Part shown: positions 18,177-27,130 of the stretch, one piece after another
How positions within the stretch are numbered: the first letter of the stretch is position 1
How the letters are laid out: the number at the start of each line of letters is the position of its first letter
Origin: Succiniclasticum ruminis DSM 9236
GTDB lineage: Bacteria; Bacillota; Negativicutes; Acidaminococcales; Acidaminococcaceae
Length of the DNA stretch: 40,297 nt
NCBI RefSeq assembly: GCF_900112895.1
Contig: NZ_FONL01000016.1
Coordinates: forward strand, 1 to 40,297
Direction: 5' to 3'
Notes under the pieces: generated by a model
Database searches by the model: none
Told to the model about the DNA's origin: nothing
The model's input: the letters and a program-made list of their open reading frames with translations, nothing else
Translations under genes and position numbers: made by a program

Positions 18177-19208
18177 TTACTTCCCTTTCAGTTCCCGCTG
18201 TACCCGGCGTTCGTCGTCATAATTCTTCGCATCAGCCCAGTCGTAACCTTTGTGACCCAGAATCTTCAGCGCGTCCAGTCCCTCTTTCGTCTTTCCGATC
18301 TCAATCAGCGCTTCTCCGAAAGCCTTGCGGAACTTCTGGTCCTGCATGGTTTTGGACGTTTTGCTCACGCAGACCGTATCATTATAAATCTTATCCGTCA
18401 CGCCGATGATGCCCGTCTGTTTCCAGATCGTGTCCGTTCCCCCCAGCTTTTTCTGCCAGTTCTTTTCATTGCGGATCCGTATGTGGGAAAAGGCCACCGC
18501 AATGTCCGCCTGCCCGGAAGCCAGCCGCGCCATGGATGTGGTGTAAGACTCTGCCTGCACCACATGGGCCAGATCAGCAATTGTTTTCCCGTATTCCTTT
18601 TTCAAAAACAAGGAAGGATACAGGTAGCCCGAAGCAGAAGCCGGACTCATCACTGTCCAGGTCAGCCCGTTCAGTTCCTCCCAGGAAGGTTTTTCTCCCT
18701 TTTTCACCTTCTCCAGCAAGGCTTTTCCTTTGGCGGAAGGACCTGTCACCAGAACAGAGCGGTAATGCTGGACAAGCTTGTCGTTAAACTTCTCCGGTTC
18801 CCCTTCGTTCCAGATCTTTACGTCTGTCGTATCCTTGCTGATCCCCTGCCGCAGCGCCGTAAGCAGCACATCGATTTCCTTATCAAACAACACATACGTG
18901 GCGCCGGAAACGAAACCCGCGTCTGCACTGCCCGCGCTTAAAGCTTCCCCTACCGCGCTGTAGGATGTGCCTACGCTTACGGATACCTTGCCGACCGCAA
19001 AGCCTTTTTCCTTCAGTTTTCCCTGCAGCATTGTACTTAACGGACCCACTGCTGTTTTTACCGTCTCCGCATCCTGGTAAGGAGAAACAGCAATCTTCAG
19101 CTCTTTAATCTCATTGCTTCCTGCACTCTTTTTCGTTTCACCGCCGCAGCCGGCCAGCAAACCCGCGCAAAGGCACAGGAACATGATAAAAGCAATTGTC
19201 TTTTTCAT
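18177..19208 (-). CDS. PhnD-family substrate-binding lipoprotein, probable thiamine-compound binder
   Basis: The signal peptide carries lipobox LLAGC (Cys21), followed by a PhnD-like domain: KIAVSPYQDAE at the start, VGTSYSAVGEAL and SADAGFVSGATYVLF around the first hinge, and MSPASASGYLYPSLFL in the middle. The ATG at 19208 has GGGGG at good spacing; upstream extension would give an implausible leader. PhnD-fold lipoproteins bind phosphonates, phosphite or, in Mycoplasma Cypl/p37, thiamine pyrophosphate. No phosphonate-degradation gene is near. The leader carries a THI-box-like element and a terminator, so thiamine or a thiamine precursor is the better guess. Confidence 0.82.
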   Translation of the reverse strand: MKKTIAFIMFLCLCAGLLAGCGGETKKSAGSNEIKELKIAVSPYQDAETVKTAVGPLSTMLQGKLKEKGFAVGKVSVSVGTSYSAVGEALSAGSADAGFVSGATYVLFDKEIDVLLTALRQGISKDTTDVKIWNEGEPEKFNDKLVQHYRSVLVTGPSAKGKALLEKVKKGEKPSWEELNGLTWTVMSPASASGYLYPSLFLKKEYGKTIADLAHVVQAESYTTSMARLASGQADIAVAFSHIRIRNEKNWQKKLGGTDTIWKQTGIIGVTDKIYNDTVCVSKTSKTMQDQKFRKAFGEALIEIGKTKEGLDALKILGHKGYDWADAKNYDDERRVQRELKGK

Positions 19209-19278
19209 TTTAATCCCCCATTCTTTCGCTATAACATATTGAATACTGCAACCACGCCTCACAATTCCAAAAGATGCT

Positions 19279-19310
19279 AAAAATAATAAAAGCGCGACAG
19301 CATATCGCGC
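19279..19310 (-). terminator. Leader terminator upstream of the PhnD-type lipoprotein gene
   Basis: GCGCGA and TCGCGC arms with a seven-base loop are followed on the minus strand by TTTTATTATTTTT. It lies between the riboswitch-like element and the lipoprotein ATG, where a transcription-attenuation platform is expected. Confidence 0.8.
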
Positions 19311-19429
19311 CTTACATGCCAAAACCAAAATGCGTTTCAGGAACGATATGCATGAAATGGAACTGCGCATCAGGAAAACGATTGCCGCTGCTGTTTCACA
19401 ATCCGCGCTTCACAGCCACTTCTCAACGG

Positions 19430-19585
19430 CAGCTTTTCCCTACATACATCGGTTTTCCTTCATACAAACCGGCGGTCGATGATCTCTGGCATCCTCTCAG
19501 CCCGGCACACGGGCTCCCTCGCATTTCGGCTTCAGAAAATATTTATATTTTCATACAGGACCAGGGCGCTCCCCCAAGTCCCTCG
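19430..19585 (-). promoter_or_regulatory. THI-box/TPP-riboswitch-like leader element
   Basis: Reading the minus strand, the leader contains GACTTGGGGGAGCGCC, then a hairpin insert (AGCCCG/CGGGCT), then GGGCTGAGAGGATG, a CATC pairing partner, CGACC, and finally ATGTAGGGAA. GGGGxGCC, GGCTGAGAGG, GACC and GTAGGGA in this order are the conserved blocks of the TPP aptamer. The CCTGAT block before the last stem is degenerate here, and the outer P1 stem is weak. I therefore call it TPP-like; a different riboswitch remains possible. A promoter just upstream and a terminator 120 nt downstream complete the arrangement. Confidence 0.58.
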
Positions 19586-19596
19586 CCACAATAAAT

Positions 19597-19624
19597 TTTA
19601 TAAAGTTATGGAATCAAAAAGTTA
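19597..19624 (-). promoter_or_regulatory. Probable promoter of the thiamine-type transporter operon
   Basis: TTAACT and TATAAA with 17-bp spacing read leftward and would start RNA right at the structured leader. The -35 overlaps the edge of the upstream terminator stem. Confidence 0.55.
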
Positions 19625-19656
19625 AAAGCACACAGAAGAATCTTCTGTGTGCTTTT
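19624..19656. terminator. Terminator of the TAXI/TRAP operon
   Basis: The 16-base arms AAAAGCACACAGAAGA and complement are nearly contiguous. The minus strand continues TTTTAACTTTTT. It lies 60 bp after the TAXI lipoprotein stop. Confidence 0.88.
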
Positions 19657-19664
19657 AGTATAAT

Positions 19665-19680
19665 TGTTTCACGTGAAACA
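19665..19680. promoter_or_regulatory. parS site (ParB/Spo0J binding)
   Basis: TGTTTCACGTGAAACA is a perfect 16-bp palindrome that matches the bacterial chromosomal parS consensus (TGTTNCACGTGAAACA). It lies in an intergenic gap. Chromosomal parS sites cluster near the replication origin and load ParB-CTP clamps and SMC. Confidence 0.9.
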
Positions 19681-19714
19681 GGCAAGCAAAATTTTTACGA
19701 AGCGTTTTCCGCGT

Positions 19715-20731
19715 TTATTTCAGCACGCCGATTTCCTTGTAATATTTTTCCGCGCCGGGATGCAGCGGGATCTTGGCGATATCTTTTACGGCTTCAGCCG
19801 GTTTCAGTCCTTTCAGGTTCTTCTGGGACTGACCCAGTTCATCGATGTGTTCCCAGAAAGTCTTGGTCAGCTGGTAAACGGTATCTTCCTTCAGGTCATG
19901 ACGGCAGAACATAACCATCTTAATCGCGGAGGTGTTGATGGCTTCTTTCTGGTTCGGATAGGTGCCTGCGGGAATGGTGTACTTAACATACCAGGGATAT
20001 TTTTCCTGCAGCTTTTTAATAATGTCGTCGCTGATATTTACCAGACGGCAGTTGGCGCTCAGAGCCTGGGAAACAGCGGATGCCGGGGTGCCGGACATGA
20101 TCCAGGCGCCGTCGATGGTGCCGTTCTGCAGCATGTCAGCCGCGCCGCCGAACGCGATGTATTCCGCTTTGATCTCTTCCGGGAATTTGATGCCGGCCGC
20201 GGTGAAATGGGTCTGGCATTCGTTATAAACAGAGGAACCGGCAGAAGCAACCGCAAAATGTTTGCCCTTCACCTCTTCCAGTTTCGTGATACCGGATTTG
20301 TTGGTTACTACAACCTGGTTGGGGTTCAGGTACAGACCGGCGATAGCTTTCAGGTCTTTGTAAGCATGGCCTTTAAAGCTGTCGGTGCCGTTCATGCACT
20401 GGTACGCGTTGCTGCTGATTGCGATGGAAACCTGGGCTTCCCCGTCGGAAACCATGTTCAGGTTGGCAATGCCGCCGGCAGAAGCCTGGCTCGCCGCGCT
20501 GACGGAAGGAACGGTCTTGTTCCAGTTATTGGTAATGGCAGCGCCTACTGCATACAGGGCGCCGGAAGCAGAAGCTGTCGGGAAATTGATCTTGATCTTT
20601 TCCGTCGCAGCCGCGGGAGCTTTCTTCGGAGCTTCCGCCTTTTTTTCTCCGCCGCCGCAGCCAGTTAATGCCCCTACCATTAACATGGTGGCCAAAGATG
20701 CGCTTAATATGCGTTTCAAGGATTTTTTCAT
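19715..20731 (-). CDS. TAXI-family TRAP transporter substrate-binding lipoprotein
   Basis: The signal peptide with lipobox GALTGC (Cys25) is followed by an alanine/lysine spacer and a TAXI domain of the TRAP class: FPTASASGALYAVGAAI at the start, SAGGIANLNMVSDGEAQ (ligand region) near 85, and a YIAFGGAADMLQNGTIDGAW block near 195. TAXI proteins deliver carboxylates such as glutamate-like or dicarboxylate compounds to a fused permease. It is transcribed after the permease gene but separated from it by a 196-nt palindromic element. The ribosome site AAGGAGG is strong, fitting the need for excess binding protein. Confidence 0.92.
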   Translation of the reverse strand: MKKSLKRILSASLATMLMVGALTGCGGGEKKAEAPKKAPAAATEKIKINFPTASASGALYAVGAAITNNWNKTVPSVSAASQASAGGIANLNMVSDGEAQVSIAISSNAYQCMNGTDSFKGHAYKDLKAIAGLYLNPNQVVVTNKSGITKLEEVKGKHFAVASAGSSVYNECQTHFTAAGIKFPEEIKAEYIAFGGAADMLQNGTIDGAWIMSGTPASAVSQALSANCRLVNISDDIIKKLQEKYPWYVKYTIPAGTYPNQKEAINTSAIKMVMFCRHDLKEDTVYQLTKTFWEHIDELGQSQKNLKGLKPAEAVKDIAKIPLHPGAEKYYKEIGVLK

Positions 20732-20832
20732 AGTTCTTTTCCTCCTTAAAAAATTTACATGTTCAGGTAATGCTACTTGAACTATTATATCGCTTTTTTC
20801 ATAAAAATAACAGAGTTACTTATTTGCAGTTG

Positions 20833-21028
20833 TATAAAATTTTGCGGAAGAAAAAGACATGAGTAAAACATCGGGAACGTTTGCGTGATTCCATGAGATG
20901 AATTTCGCCGTTATGGCGAGACTGTCTGAGGGGCGTAGCCCCGAGTTTCGAAGCCATAGGCGAATAAGTCCATGGAATAGCAAACGGGCACGGTTTTACT
21001 AAGTCTTTTCCTAATGCAAAATTTTATA
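20833..21028. repeat. 196-nt imperfect palindrome (MITE-like or structured RNA)
   Basis: Matching arm segments face each other around the centre GGGGC-GTA-GCCCC at 20930-20942. The outer ends are TATAAAATTTTGC and GCAAAATTTTATA. Moving inward come AGTAAAAC/GTTTTACT, CGTTTGC/GCAAACG, ATTCCATG/CATGGAAT, TTCGCC/GGCGAA and TATGGC/GCCATA. The whole fills the gap between the TRAP permease and its binding protein. It could be a mobile miniature element inserted at TA, or an intercistronic RNA structure that changes the permease-to-binding-protein ratio. Confidence 0.75.
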
Positions 21029-21038
21029 TAAATAAAAC

Positions 21039-23027
21039 TCAGCTTTTCTTCCTTCTGATAAACTGCAGGGCCCCGATTACCACCAGGCAGGCCAATCCGA
21101 TGAAATCGGTGAACGTTCCCGGGTACAGCATGGCCGGCGCCGCGGCGATGAGGACAAGCCGCTCTACCATATTACATTTCTGTACCAGCCAGCCTTCCAG
21201 CCCGGCCACCAGGGCGACGGTTCCCACGCAGGCCGTGAATACGGTCCATAAGGTTGTTGCTAATGCTGCGTTGGGATCCACCCCGATCAACAACACCGGG
21301 TTATCCAGGAAGAAGAAGGGGATGATAAAACCAATCAGCCCCAACCGTACCGCCCACAATCCCGTCTTCGTCTGGTCGGAACCGGCAATGCCGGACGCCA
21401 CATAGGCGCTCATGGCAACGGGCGGGGTGATGTTGGACAGACAGGCATAGATGAGACAGAACAGATGAGAAGTCAGGGGCAGCACGCCGGCCTTGATCAG
21501 GACCGGAACCGCCACCGCCTGCACGATAACGTAAGCGGCCACGCCGGGAACGCCCATGCCCAGGATCGTGGACATGATCATGACCAGAAGGCCCGTCACA
21601 TAAATATTGTCATTGTTAATTACATTCAGGATCAGGTAACCCATGTTGAGACCCATGCTGGTCAGGGTCACCGTGCCGATGATGACGCCGATGATGACGC
21701 AGCAGACGCCAACGGAAATAGCGCCCTTGGCCCCTTCCACCGTGGCTTCGATAATCTTGTTCCAGGTCATGCGGGTCTCTTTCCGGATCCAGCTGGCCCC
21801 GATGGTGGCAAAGATGGCGATGACCGCGGCATACAACGGCGTGTAGCCCGCAAACATGAGGGCAATCAGCACAACCAGAGGGATCACCAGGTGCCCCTGC
21901 TCCCGGATCACCTTCATCGCATCGGGAATGTTTTCCTTCGACAGACCGGAAAGGCCCAGCCGTTTCGCTTCAAAGTGCACGGACATCAACAGTCCCAGAT
22001 AATACAGGAACGCCGGCACGATCGCCGCCAGCATAACTTTCGTGTAACTCAGGTTCAGGAATTCCGCCATGACGAAACCGACCGCGCCCATGATGGGAGG
22101 ACAGAACTGACCGCCGGTAGAAGCCACCGCTTCCACTGCCCCGGCAAATTCTTTCCGGTACCCGGTCCGCTTCATCAGGGGAATGGTAATGGTACCCGTG
22201 GTGGCCACGTTGGCAATGGCGGAACCGTTAATCATACCCATGAGGGCAGAAGCAACCACCGCCACCTTCGCCGGACCGCCGGGGGTCTGGCCCACTAATG
22301 TGAGGGAAAAATCGTTGATGAATTTGGAAAAACCACTGTGTTTTAAGAACGCGCCAAACACAACAAAGAGGAAAATGTACGTGGCCGATACGCCGATACC
22401 GGTGCCCAGCACACCCTGGGTCCCCCAGAACTGGGTAATCAGCACCCGCTTCAGGGTAAACCCGTTATGTCCCAGCAACCCCGGCAGGAATGCGCCGAAC
22501 CAATTGTAACCCAGAAAGATGAGGGCCAGCAACGCCAGATTCCCGGAAGCGCGCCGGGCCGCTTCAAACACCACCAGCAGCGCCACCGCCGCAATGCCCA
22601 CCTCAAAAGAATCCACACGTCCCCCGGTCTCGGCGATGCGGGTAAAATTCGTAATCAGGTAACCGAAAGAACCGGTTCCCAGCAAAATCAGAAGGATATC
22701 CCAAACCGGCGGCAGTTTCCACACGCGCTTCTCTTTTTTGTATGTAGGGAACAGCAAAAACGTAAACAGCAGCAAAAAGATACAGTGGAACGCCCGCAGG
22801 TTAATGGCGCTGATCGCCCCCAGCGTAGTGAAATACAGCTGGAATACCGTCCAGACGCAGAGCAGTACGACCAGTATTTTACTCATGGGACCGATATAGG
22901 TCCGCATGCGGGAGTCCGCTTCCTTTTCTTCCAGCAATTCCTGCGCCTTTTTGTCCAGTTCTTTCTGCAGCTGCGCTTCATCCTTTACGTTTTCAGGATT
23001 TACAGCCGCTTTCTCTTTCCCCTGCAT
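21039..23027 (-). CDS. TRAP transporter fused permease (DctQ-DctM)
   Basis: This protein of about 662 residues has a charged, coiled N-terminus (residues 5-40), four spans corresponding to the small DctQ subunit, then the large DctM-like domain with repeated family signatures such as GMINGSAIANVATTGTITIPLM and GMGVPGVAAYVIV. It uses a sodium gradient to import what the TAXI lipoprotein binds. I chose ATG 23027 (MQGKEKAAV) because AGAGGGG lies 10 nt upstream; the in-frame ATG at 23075 has no ribosome site. It follows the NSS gene by about 75 bp on the same strand. Confidence 0.9.
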   Translation of the reverse strand: MQGKEKAAVNPENVKDEAQLQKELDKKAQELLEEKEADSRMRTYIGPMSKILVVLLCVWTVFQLYFTTLGAISAINLRAFHCIFLLLFTFLLFPTYKKEKRVWKLPPVWDILLILLGTGSFGYLITNFTRIAETGGRVDSFEVGIAAVALLVVFEAARRASGNLALLALIFLGYNWFGAFLPGLLGHNGFTLKRVLITQFWGTQGVLGTGIGVSATYIFLFVVFGAFLKHSGFSKFINDFSLTLVGQTPGGPAKVAVVASALMGMINGSAIANVATTGTITIPLMKRTGYRKEFAGAVEAVASTGGQFCPPIMGAVGFVMAEFLNLSYTKVMLAAIVPAFLYYLGLLMSVHFEAKRLGLSGLSKENIPDAMKVIREQGHLVIPLVVLIALMFAGYTPLYAAVIAIFATIGASWIRKETRMTWNKIIEATVEGAKGAISVGVCCVIIGVIIGTVTLTSMGLNMGYLILNVINNDNIYVTGLLVMIMSTILGMGVPGVAAYVIVQAVAVPVLIKAGVLPLTSHLFCLIYACLSNITPPVAMSAYVASGIAGSDQTKTGLWAVRLGLIGFIIPFFFLDNPVLLIGVDPNAALATTLWTVFTACVGTVALVAGLEGWLVQKCNMVERLVLIAAAPAMLYPGTFTDFIGLACLVVIGALQFIRRKKS

Positions 23028-23101
23028 AAAACACAATCCCCTCTTCAACACACCGACCGACGTAATGCCGTTCATCCGGAAACCGTCCGGCTAAACCTGT
23101 G

Positions 23102-24499
23102 TCAGTTAAACACGCCAAAGGCCTGTAAGAATAATATAAACAGCAGTACCGGCGTAACATATTTCACCATGATCCGGTACATGCTTTTACGTCCAAATGT
23201 ATATTTGCCCTGCTCGATTTCTTCAATGATCCAGTCCGCCCCGACAACCCAGCCGATCAGCAGGCATTCGCCAATGGCCACCAGCGGCATGAACACGATA
23301 TTGCTGATATAATCCATCAGATCCAGGATCTGGGCCACCGCTCCGTTAGGCAGCGGCAGTTCGAAATAGGCCACATTATAGCCCAGGCATACGATGATGC
23401 CGCCGATCAGGGCGTACAGGCCAATCAGCAGCGTAGCCTTGGAACGTTCCCAGTCGAACCGGTCCATAAAGCTTGCTACGATAGCTTCCTGTACCGACAT
23501 GGCGGAAGTCAGCGCCGCAAAGGTTACCATGACAAAGAAAACAATTCCCACAACAGACCCGGCGGAGCCCATGGCCGCAAAAACCTTTGGCAGGGAGATA
23601 AACATCAGCGACGGACCCGCGGACATGCCTTCCTTGCCCATAAAGGTGTAAACAGCCGGAATGATCATGACACCGGCCAGAAACGCTGCCAGGGTGTCAA
23701 ACAGTTCAATGTGGTTGATGGACTGGCTCAGGTCCACATCCTTTTTCGCATACGAACCGTAGGCAACCATGATGCCCATCGCTACCGAAATGGAATAAAA
23801 CAGCTGCCCCATGGCATCCATCAGTACATTCAGAAATTTGCTGAAGGTAACACCTTCCAGATTGGGAACCGTATATACCAGAAACCCTTCCCACCCCGTA
23901 CGGGTCACACCGGACGCATCGGTATAACTTAACGTGAGGGAGTACACCGATACCCCGATGATCATAAGGAAAAAGACCGGCATCAAAACCTTGGAATACT
24001 TTTCAATCCCCTGTTCCACGCCAAGATAAATAATAAACACAACCGCCGCCATAAAAATCGCAAACCAGAAGATCGGCTCCCAGGTACTGGTGATAAAACC
24101 GGTAAAGTATTTATCCCCCGCAGCTGCCAGACCGGCGCCGCTGACAAACGCCGCCAGATACTTTAACACCCAGCCGCCGATGACGCAGTAGTATGGCAAG
24201 ATCAACACCGGCACGAGGCAGGCCAGCACACCGATGGCAGAGCCCCGTTTATCCATCTGGGTATACGCCGTTAACGGCCCCTGCCGGGTCTTACGCCCAA
24301 TAGCGATTTCCGAAGACAGCAGCGTATAACCAAAGGTTGCAACCAACACCAGGTAACAAACCAAAAACAAACCGCCGCCGTCGCGGGCAGCCAGAAACGG
24401 AAACCGCCAGATATTTCCCAGCCCAATGGCGCTGGCCGCCGAAGCCAGAACAAAACCAAGCGTTCCCGTAAAATTATTTCTTTCCTTTTCCTGATTCAA
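23102..24499 (-). CDS. Neurotransmitter:sodium symporter (NSS/SNF) family transporter
   Basis: This 465-residue protein with about 11-12 spans has the family signature GLGNIWRFPFL at residues 26-36 and a second unwound-helix region (FYSISVAMGIMVAYGSY) near 240 that forms the sodium and substrate site. Bacterial members such as MhsT and LeuT import hydrophobic amino acids with Na+. It is first of three genes with the TRAP permease and TAXI lipoprotein, implying linked amino- or organic-acid uptake. Confidence 0.93.
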   Translation of the reverse strand: MNQEKERNNFTGTLGFVLASAASAIGLGNIWRFPFLAARDGGGLFLVCYLVLVATFGYTLLSSEIAIGRKTRQGPLTAYTQMDKRGSAIGVLACLVPVLILPYYCVIGGWVLKYLAAFVSGAGLAAAGDKYFTGFITSTWEPIFWFAIFMAAVVFIIYLGVEQGIEKYSKVLMPVFFLMIIGVSVYSLTLSYTDASGVTRTGWEGFLVYTVPNLEGVTFSKFLNVLMDAMGQLFYSISVAMGIMVAYGSYAKKDVDLSQSINHIELFDTLAAFLAGVMIIPAVYTFMGKEGMSAGPSLMFISLPKVFAAMGSAGSVVGIVFFVMVTFAALTSAMSVQEAIVASFMDRFDWERSKATLLIGLYALIGGIIVCLGYNVAYFELPLPNGAVAQILDLMDYISNIVFMPLVAIGECLLIGWVVGADWIIEEIEQGKYTFGRKSMYRIMVKYVTPVLLFILFLQAFGVFN

Positions 24500-24743
24500 A
24501 TGAAGGCCCCCAAGTCTCTGAAAATAAATTTTGTGCCAGGGTTTTCACATATCTGTCACAATAATAATGTTCATTATAATATGAAAACAACTTTAAAGCA
24601 ACTTATAATTACACAGAAAAATGCATTTTGACAAGGCAATGTATTTCGGGCGCCCCCCTGTCAGGCAGACTAAAAAACGCTTTCAGGCATTACTCTGAAT
24701 GCAAGCCTGAAAGCGTATATTGAATAATTGAAAACTCGCCGGG
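24500..24743 (-). promoter_or_regulatory. Intergenic gap containing the terminator of the DUF3298-type gene
   Basis: The hairpin at 24677-24716 (12-bp arms ACGCTTTCAGGC and complement) is followed by six T on the minus strand, closing the upstream gene at 24744. The rest (24500-24660) is AT-rich and should hold the NSS promoter; no consensus pair stands out. Confidence 0.75.
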
Positions 24744-25523
24744 TTATTTCATATATTTTTTGTTAAACAGCATTTCATTTCCCTTAAAGGGAATGAAAGC
24801 CTCAACCGGTCCCATGACCGCGGGCCCAATGGTTTCCGCCGGGAAAATCATGGTGATTCCTTCATAACCCCAGGTCCATGTCAGAGGCGGTTCGCCGGCA
24901 TAATCCCTTTGAAACAGGTCGTCCACAATGGTCTTGTAGTTATCGTAATAAAACAGTCCCCGCTCCTTTTTCACCTTTTCCAGGGCCGGCTTCACATACA
25001 TATCACGGAATTCGTTCCGTTTGCCGGGAGCCAGCGCGTCGTCCATCGTTATGAAATCACCGGTCACCGGGTCAAGGTTGTAGGTAAAAATATCGATGTT
25101 CGGATGGGCCCCGCCCCGGCTCTGATAATACTCTACGTAGAGACTCAGGATGTTCCGGCTCAGATACTTCTGCCAGACCCTCTCTTCCAGCAGATAGTGC
25201 ATATAATCTTCCGGGCGGTGCTTTTTCAGTTCCACTGCGTCCTTGTAATCTTCCCGTGCTTCGTCTTCCATGCGGTAATTCCACTCCCGGTTATGCACCT
25301 GCTCCAGCTTTTTCGCCAGTGCCGGGAACGCGTCCGCATTCTCCACAATCAGGCGGCTGTAATCGGTGACGATACAGACCTGCCCCTGGGGCGTCCGGTA
25401 CTCCTGCTTCTGCTGCTCCATGCGGATCTCAGGCAGAACGTCCGCCGGCTTTTCCGCAAAACAGGGCAATGCCGCGCATAACATCAACAACGCAGCAACA
25501 AGACTTACCACTATTTTTCTCAT
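24744..25523 (-). CDS. Secreted DUF3298/RsiV-like protein
   Basis: A signal peptide (MRKIVVSLVAALLMLCAALPCFA) is followed by a domain matching the RsiV/PdaC C-terminal fold: SLYVEYYQSRGGAHPN, then a DPVTGDFITMDDAL strand pair, and TWGYEGITMIFPAETIGPAVMGPVEAFIPF at the end. In RsiV this fold binds lysozyme; in PdaC-type enzymes it accompanies cell-wall deacetylases. Here it stands alone, so its role is unknown. The AAGGAGG ribosome site fixes the start at 25523, not the upstream in-frame ATG. Confidence 0.8.
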   Translation of the reverse strand: MRKIVVSLVAALLMLCAALPCFAEKPADVLPEIRMEQQKQEYRTPQGQVCIVTDYSRLIVENADAFPALAKKLEQVHNREWNYRMEDEAREDYKDAVELKKHRPEDYMHYLLEERVWQKYLSRNILSLYVEYYQSRGGAHPNIDIFTYNLDPVTGDFITMDDALAPGKRNEFRDMYVKPALEKVKKERGLFYYDNYKTIVDDLFQRDYAGEPPLTWTWGYEGITMIFPAETIGPAVMGPVEAFIPFKGNEMLFNKKYMK

Positions 25524-25770
25524 TATATGTACCTCCTTCAGCCGCCCGGTCACAGAAACCGCGCAGCAATTTTAAACAGATTAACCCGGCAGTCGTCCGG
25601 CCCGAAAAAAGAAAAGCCGTCATAAAACGGTAACGGTTCCCCCATGAACGTAAGCAAAAACCGAAACGAAGGCTTACTTTCCTCTACAATTAATTATAGC
25701 TATTTTAACACAGATATTCTATAATATAAATGATGTTTTGATATTTTTCTGAAAGGAGCGGAACCATCCT

Positions 25771-26997
25771 ATGAAACGACTGCTGACCTTCTGTCTGGCA
25801 ATCCTTTTCTGCCTGTCCTTTTCCGGATGCTACCTGGATGACTTCACTTCCTCCGAACAGGACAAGCTGTACGACAGCGCCATAAAAATCTTTAAAGAAT
25901 ACCTCGCCAAAACGGATCCCAACGCAAAGGTCAAAGAGGTTTCGAGCGTAAAATATCTGGGGGAAAATCACCAGCTGCAGCTGACGGAATTCGTAAGCGG
26001 CGAATACGAGTCCGGCAGCAAAAAGCTGAAGTTCGCCGTCAACACCAAAACCGGCGACATCTATACCTCCAAACAGGCTGATTTATACGCGGAAAAAGCG
26101 ACCGCCCTGGTCAATGACATGCTGGGACTGCAGTGGACCGCGGTAAAACCGGAGGTTCACATTTCGTCCCGGGTCGACATGCACGGCAAAAAGCCGCCGA
26201 TCGGGGGCAATAAAGAAGACAACGAACTCGGTGGCGTCTTGCCCATTACCATCAAAGACATGGACGCCTTTGCCAAAAATTCTTTTAAAGACAAAAATTA
26301 CTCCGTCAACCTGCACTTCATCTACACCGGGGCCCCGCTGCGCCCCCGTGCTGTGATGGAGACAGCGGCGGAACAATTCGGCAGCCGCGTGCGTCTGGAC
26401 CTGCAGCGTTTCCCGGATGCGCTGCAAAAAGACGTGGAAGCGGCCAGCCGCGCAGCCTGGGGCGAGAATCCCCGGTGGCCGGTGAACGGACACGATTCCC
26501 TGGCCGTTGAATCCCTGACAGTCTACGGAAGCGACAAGCTTGAACACAAACAGTGGCAGGATTACAACGGCAAAGCGCCCTTTACCATCCACTACCCTGC
26601 CATCACGCTCCTGCGTGAAAAACAGAAAGACGGTTCCTTCAAAGACCGGGAAAGCCGTTTCGACATAACCCGCGACATGCAGATCAAACAAAACGGCAAC
26701 GCTTTTGAATTTGCCATGAAAGATAACCGTAAAATCAAATACTATGTATTTATGGACAGCCTGGCCCCGGCCGACAACGTAACAGCCATCGCGGCCCGCA
26801 ACCGCAAATTCCACGACGCCGCCTACAACGAATTCGGATGGCATCCCGTGCTGGAACGCTGGTGCATCGGACAAAAAATACATAAAACAAACAGCCCCAA
26901 CCAGATATATGCCATGGAAGAAAACGACCTGATCATCATCGGCAACGAAGGTCTGAACAAACTGAAACCCAAACAGAAAGAGCCGGAGAAGAAATAA
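25771..26997 (+). CDS. Predicted lipoprotein of unknown function, 408 aa
   Basis: The signal peptide has lipobox LSFSGC (Cys20). The mature protein is soluble with no recognisable domain; YLGENHQLQLTEFVSGEYESGSKKLKFAVNTKTGDIYTSKQ around residues 65-105 resembles a PepSY-like strand layout, but weakly. The tail is basic and proline-rich (KPKQKEPEKK). The ribosome site AAAGGAG is good. It precedes the secreted vWA protein on the same strand by 133 bp. Confidence 0.72.
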   Translation: MKRLLTFCLAILFCLSFSGCYLDDFTSSEQDKLYDSAIKIFKEYLAKTDPNAKVKEVSSVKYLGENHQLQLTEFVSGEYESGSKKLKFAVNTKTGDIYTSKQADLYAEKATALVNDMLGLQWTAVKPEVHISSRVDMHGKKPPIGGNKEDNELGGVLPITIKDMDAFAKNSFKDKNYSVNLHFIYTGAPLRPRAVMETAAEQFGSRVRLDLQRFPDALQKDVEAASRAAWGENPRWPVNGHDSLAVESLTVYGSDKLEHKQWQDYNGKAPFTIHYPAITLLREKQKDGSFKDRESRFDITRDMQIKQNGNAFEFAMKDNRKIKYYVFMDSLAPADNVTAIAARNRKFHDAAYNEFGWHPVLERWCIGQKIHKTNSPNQIYAMEENDLIIIGNEGLNKLKPKQKEPEKK

Positions 26998-27130
26998 CCG
27001 TAAAAACACATTTTTGACAAATAATTGTCATACAATAGCTACAATCAATAATCGGAAAGCTGGCGCGCCCTGCTTCCGTTTCGTCTTATTTTTCGTAAAA
27101 CAGTCATTTACTTTACGGGAGGAACTCATC

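Noticed and set aside
15681-19208. Phosphonate uptake operon phnDCE
   Set aside because: The families fit, but no phosphonate-cleaving gene is nearby and the leader looks like a THI-box. I kept the family name and not the substrate.
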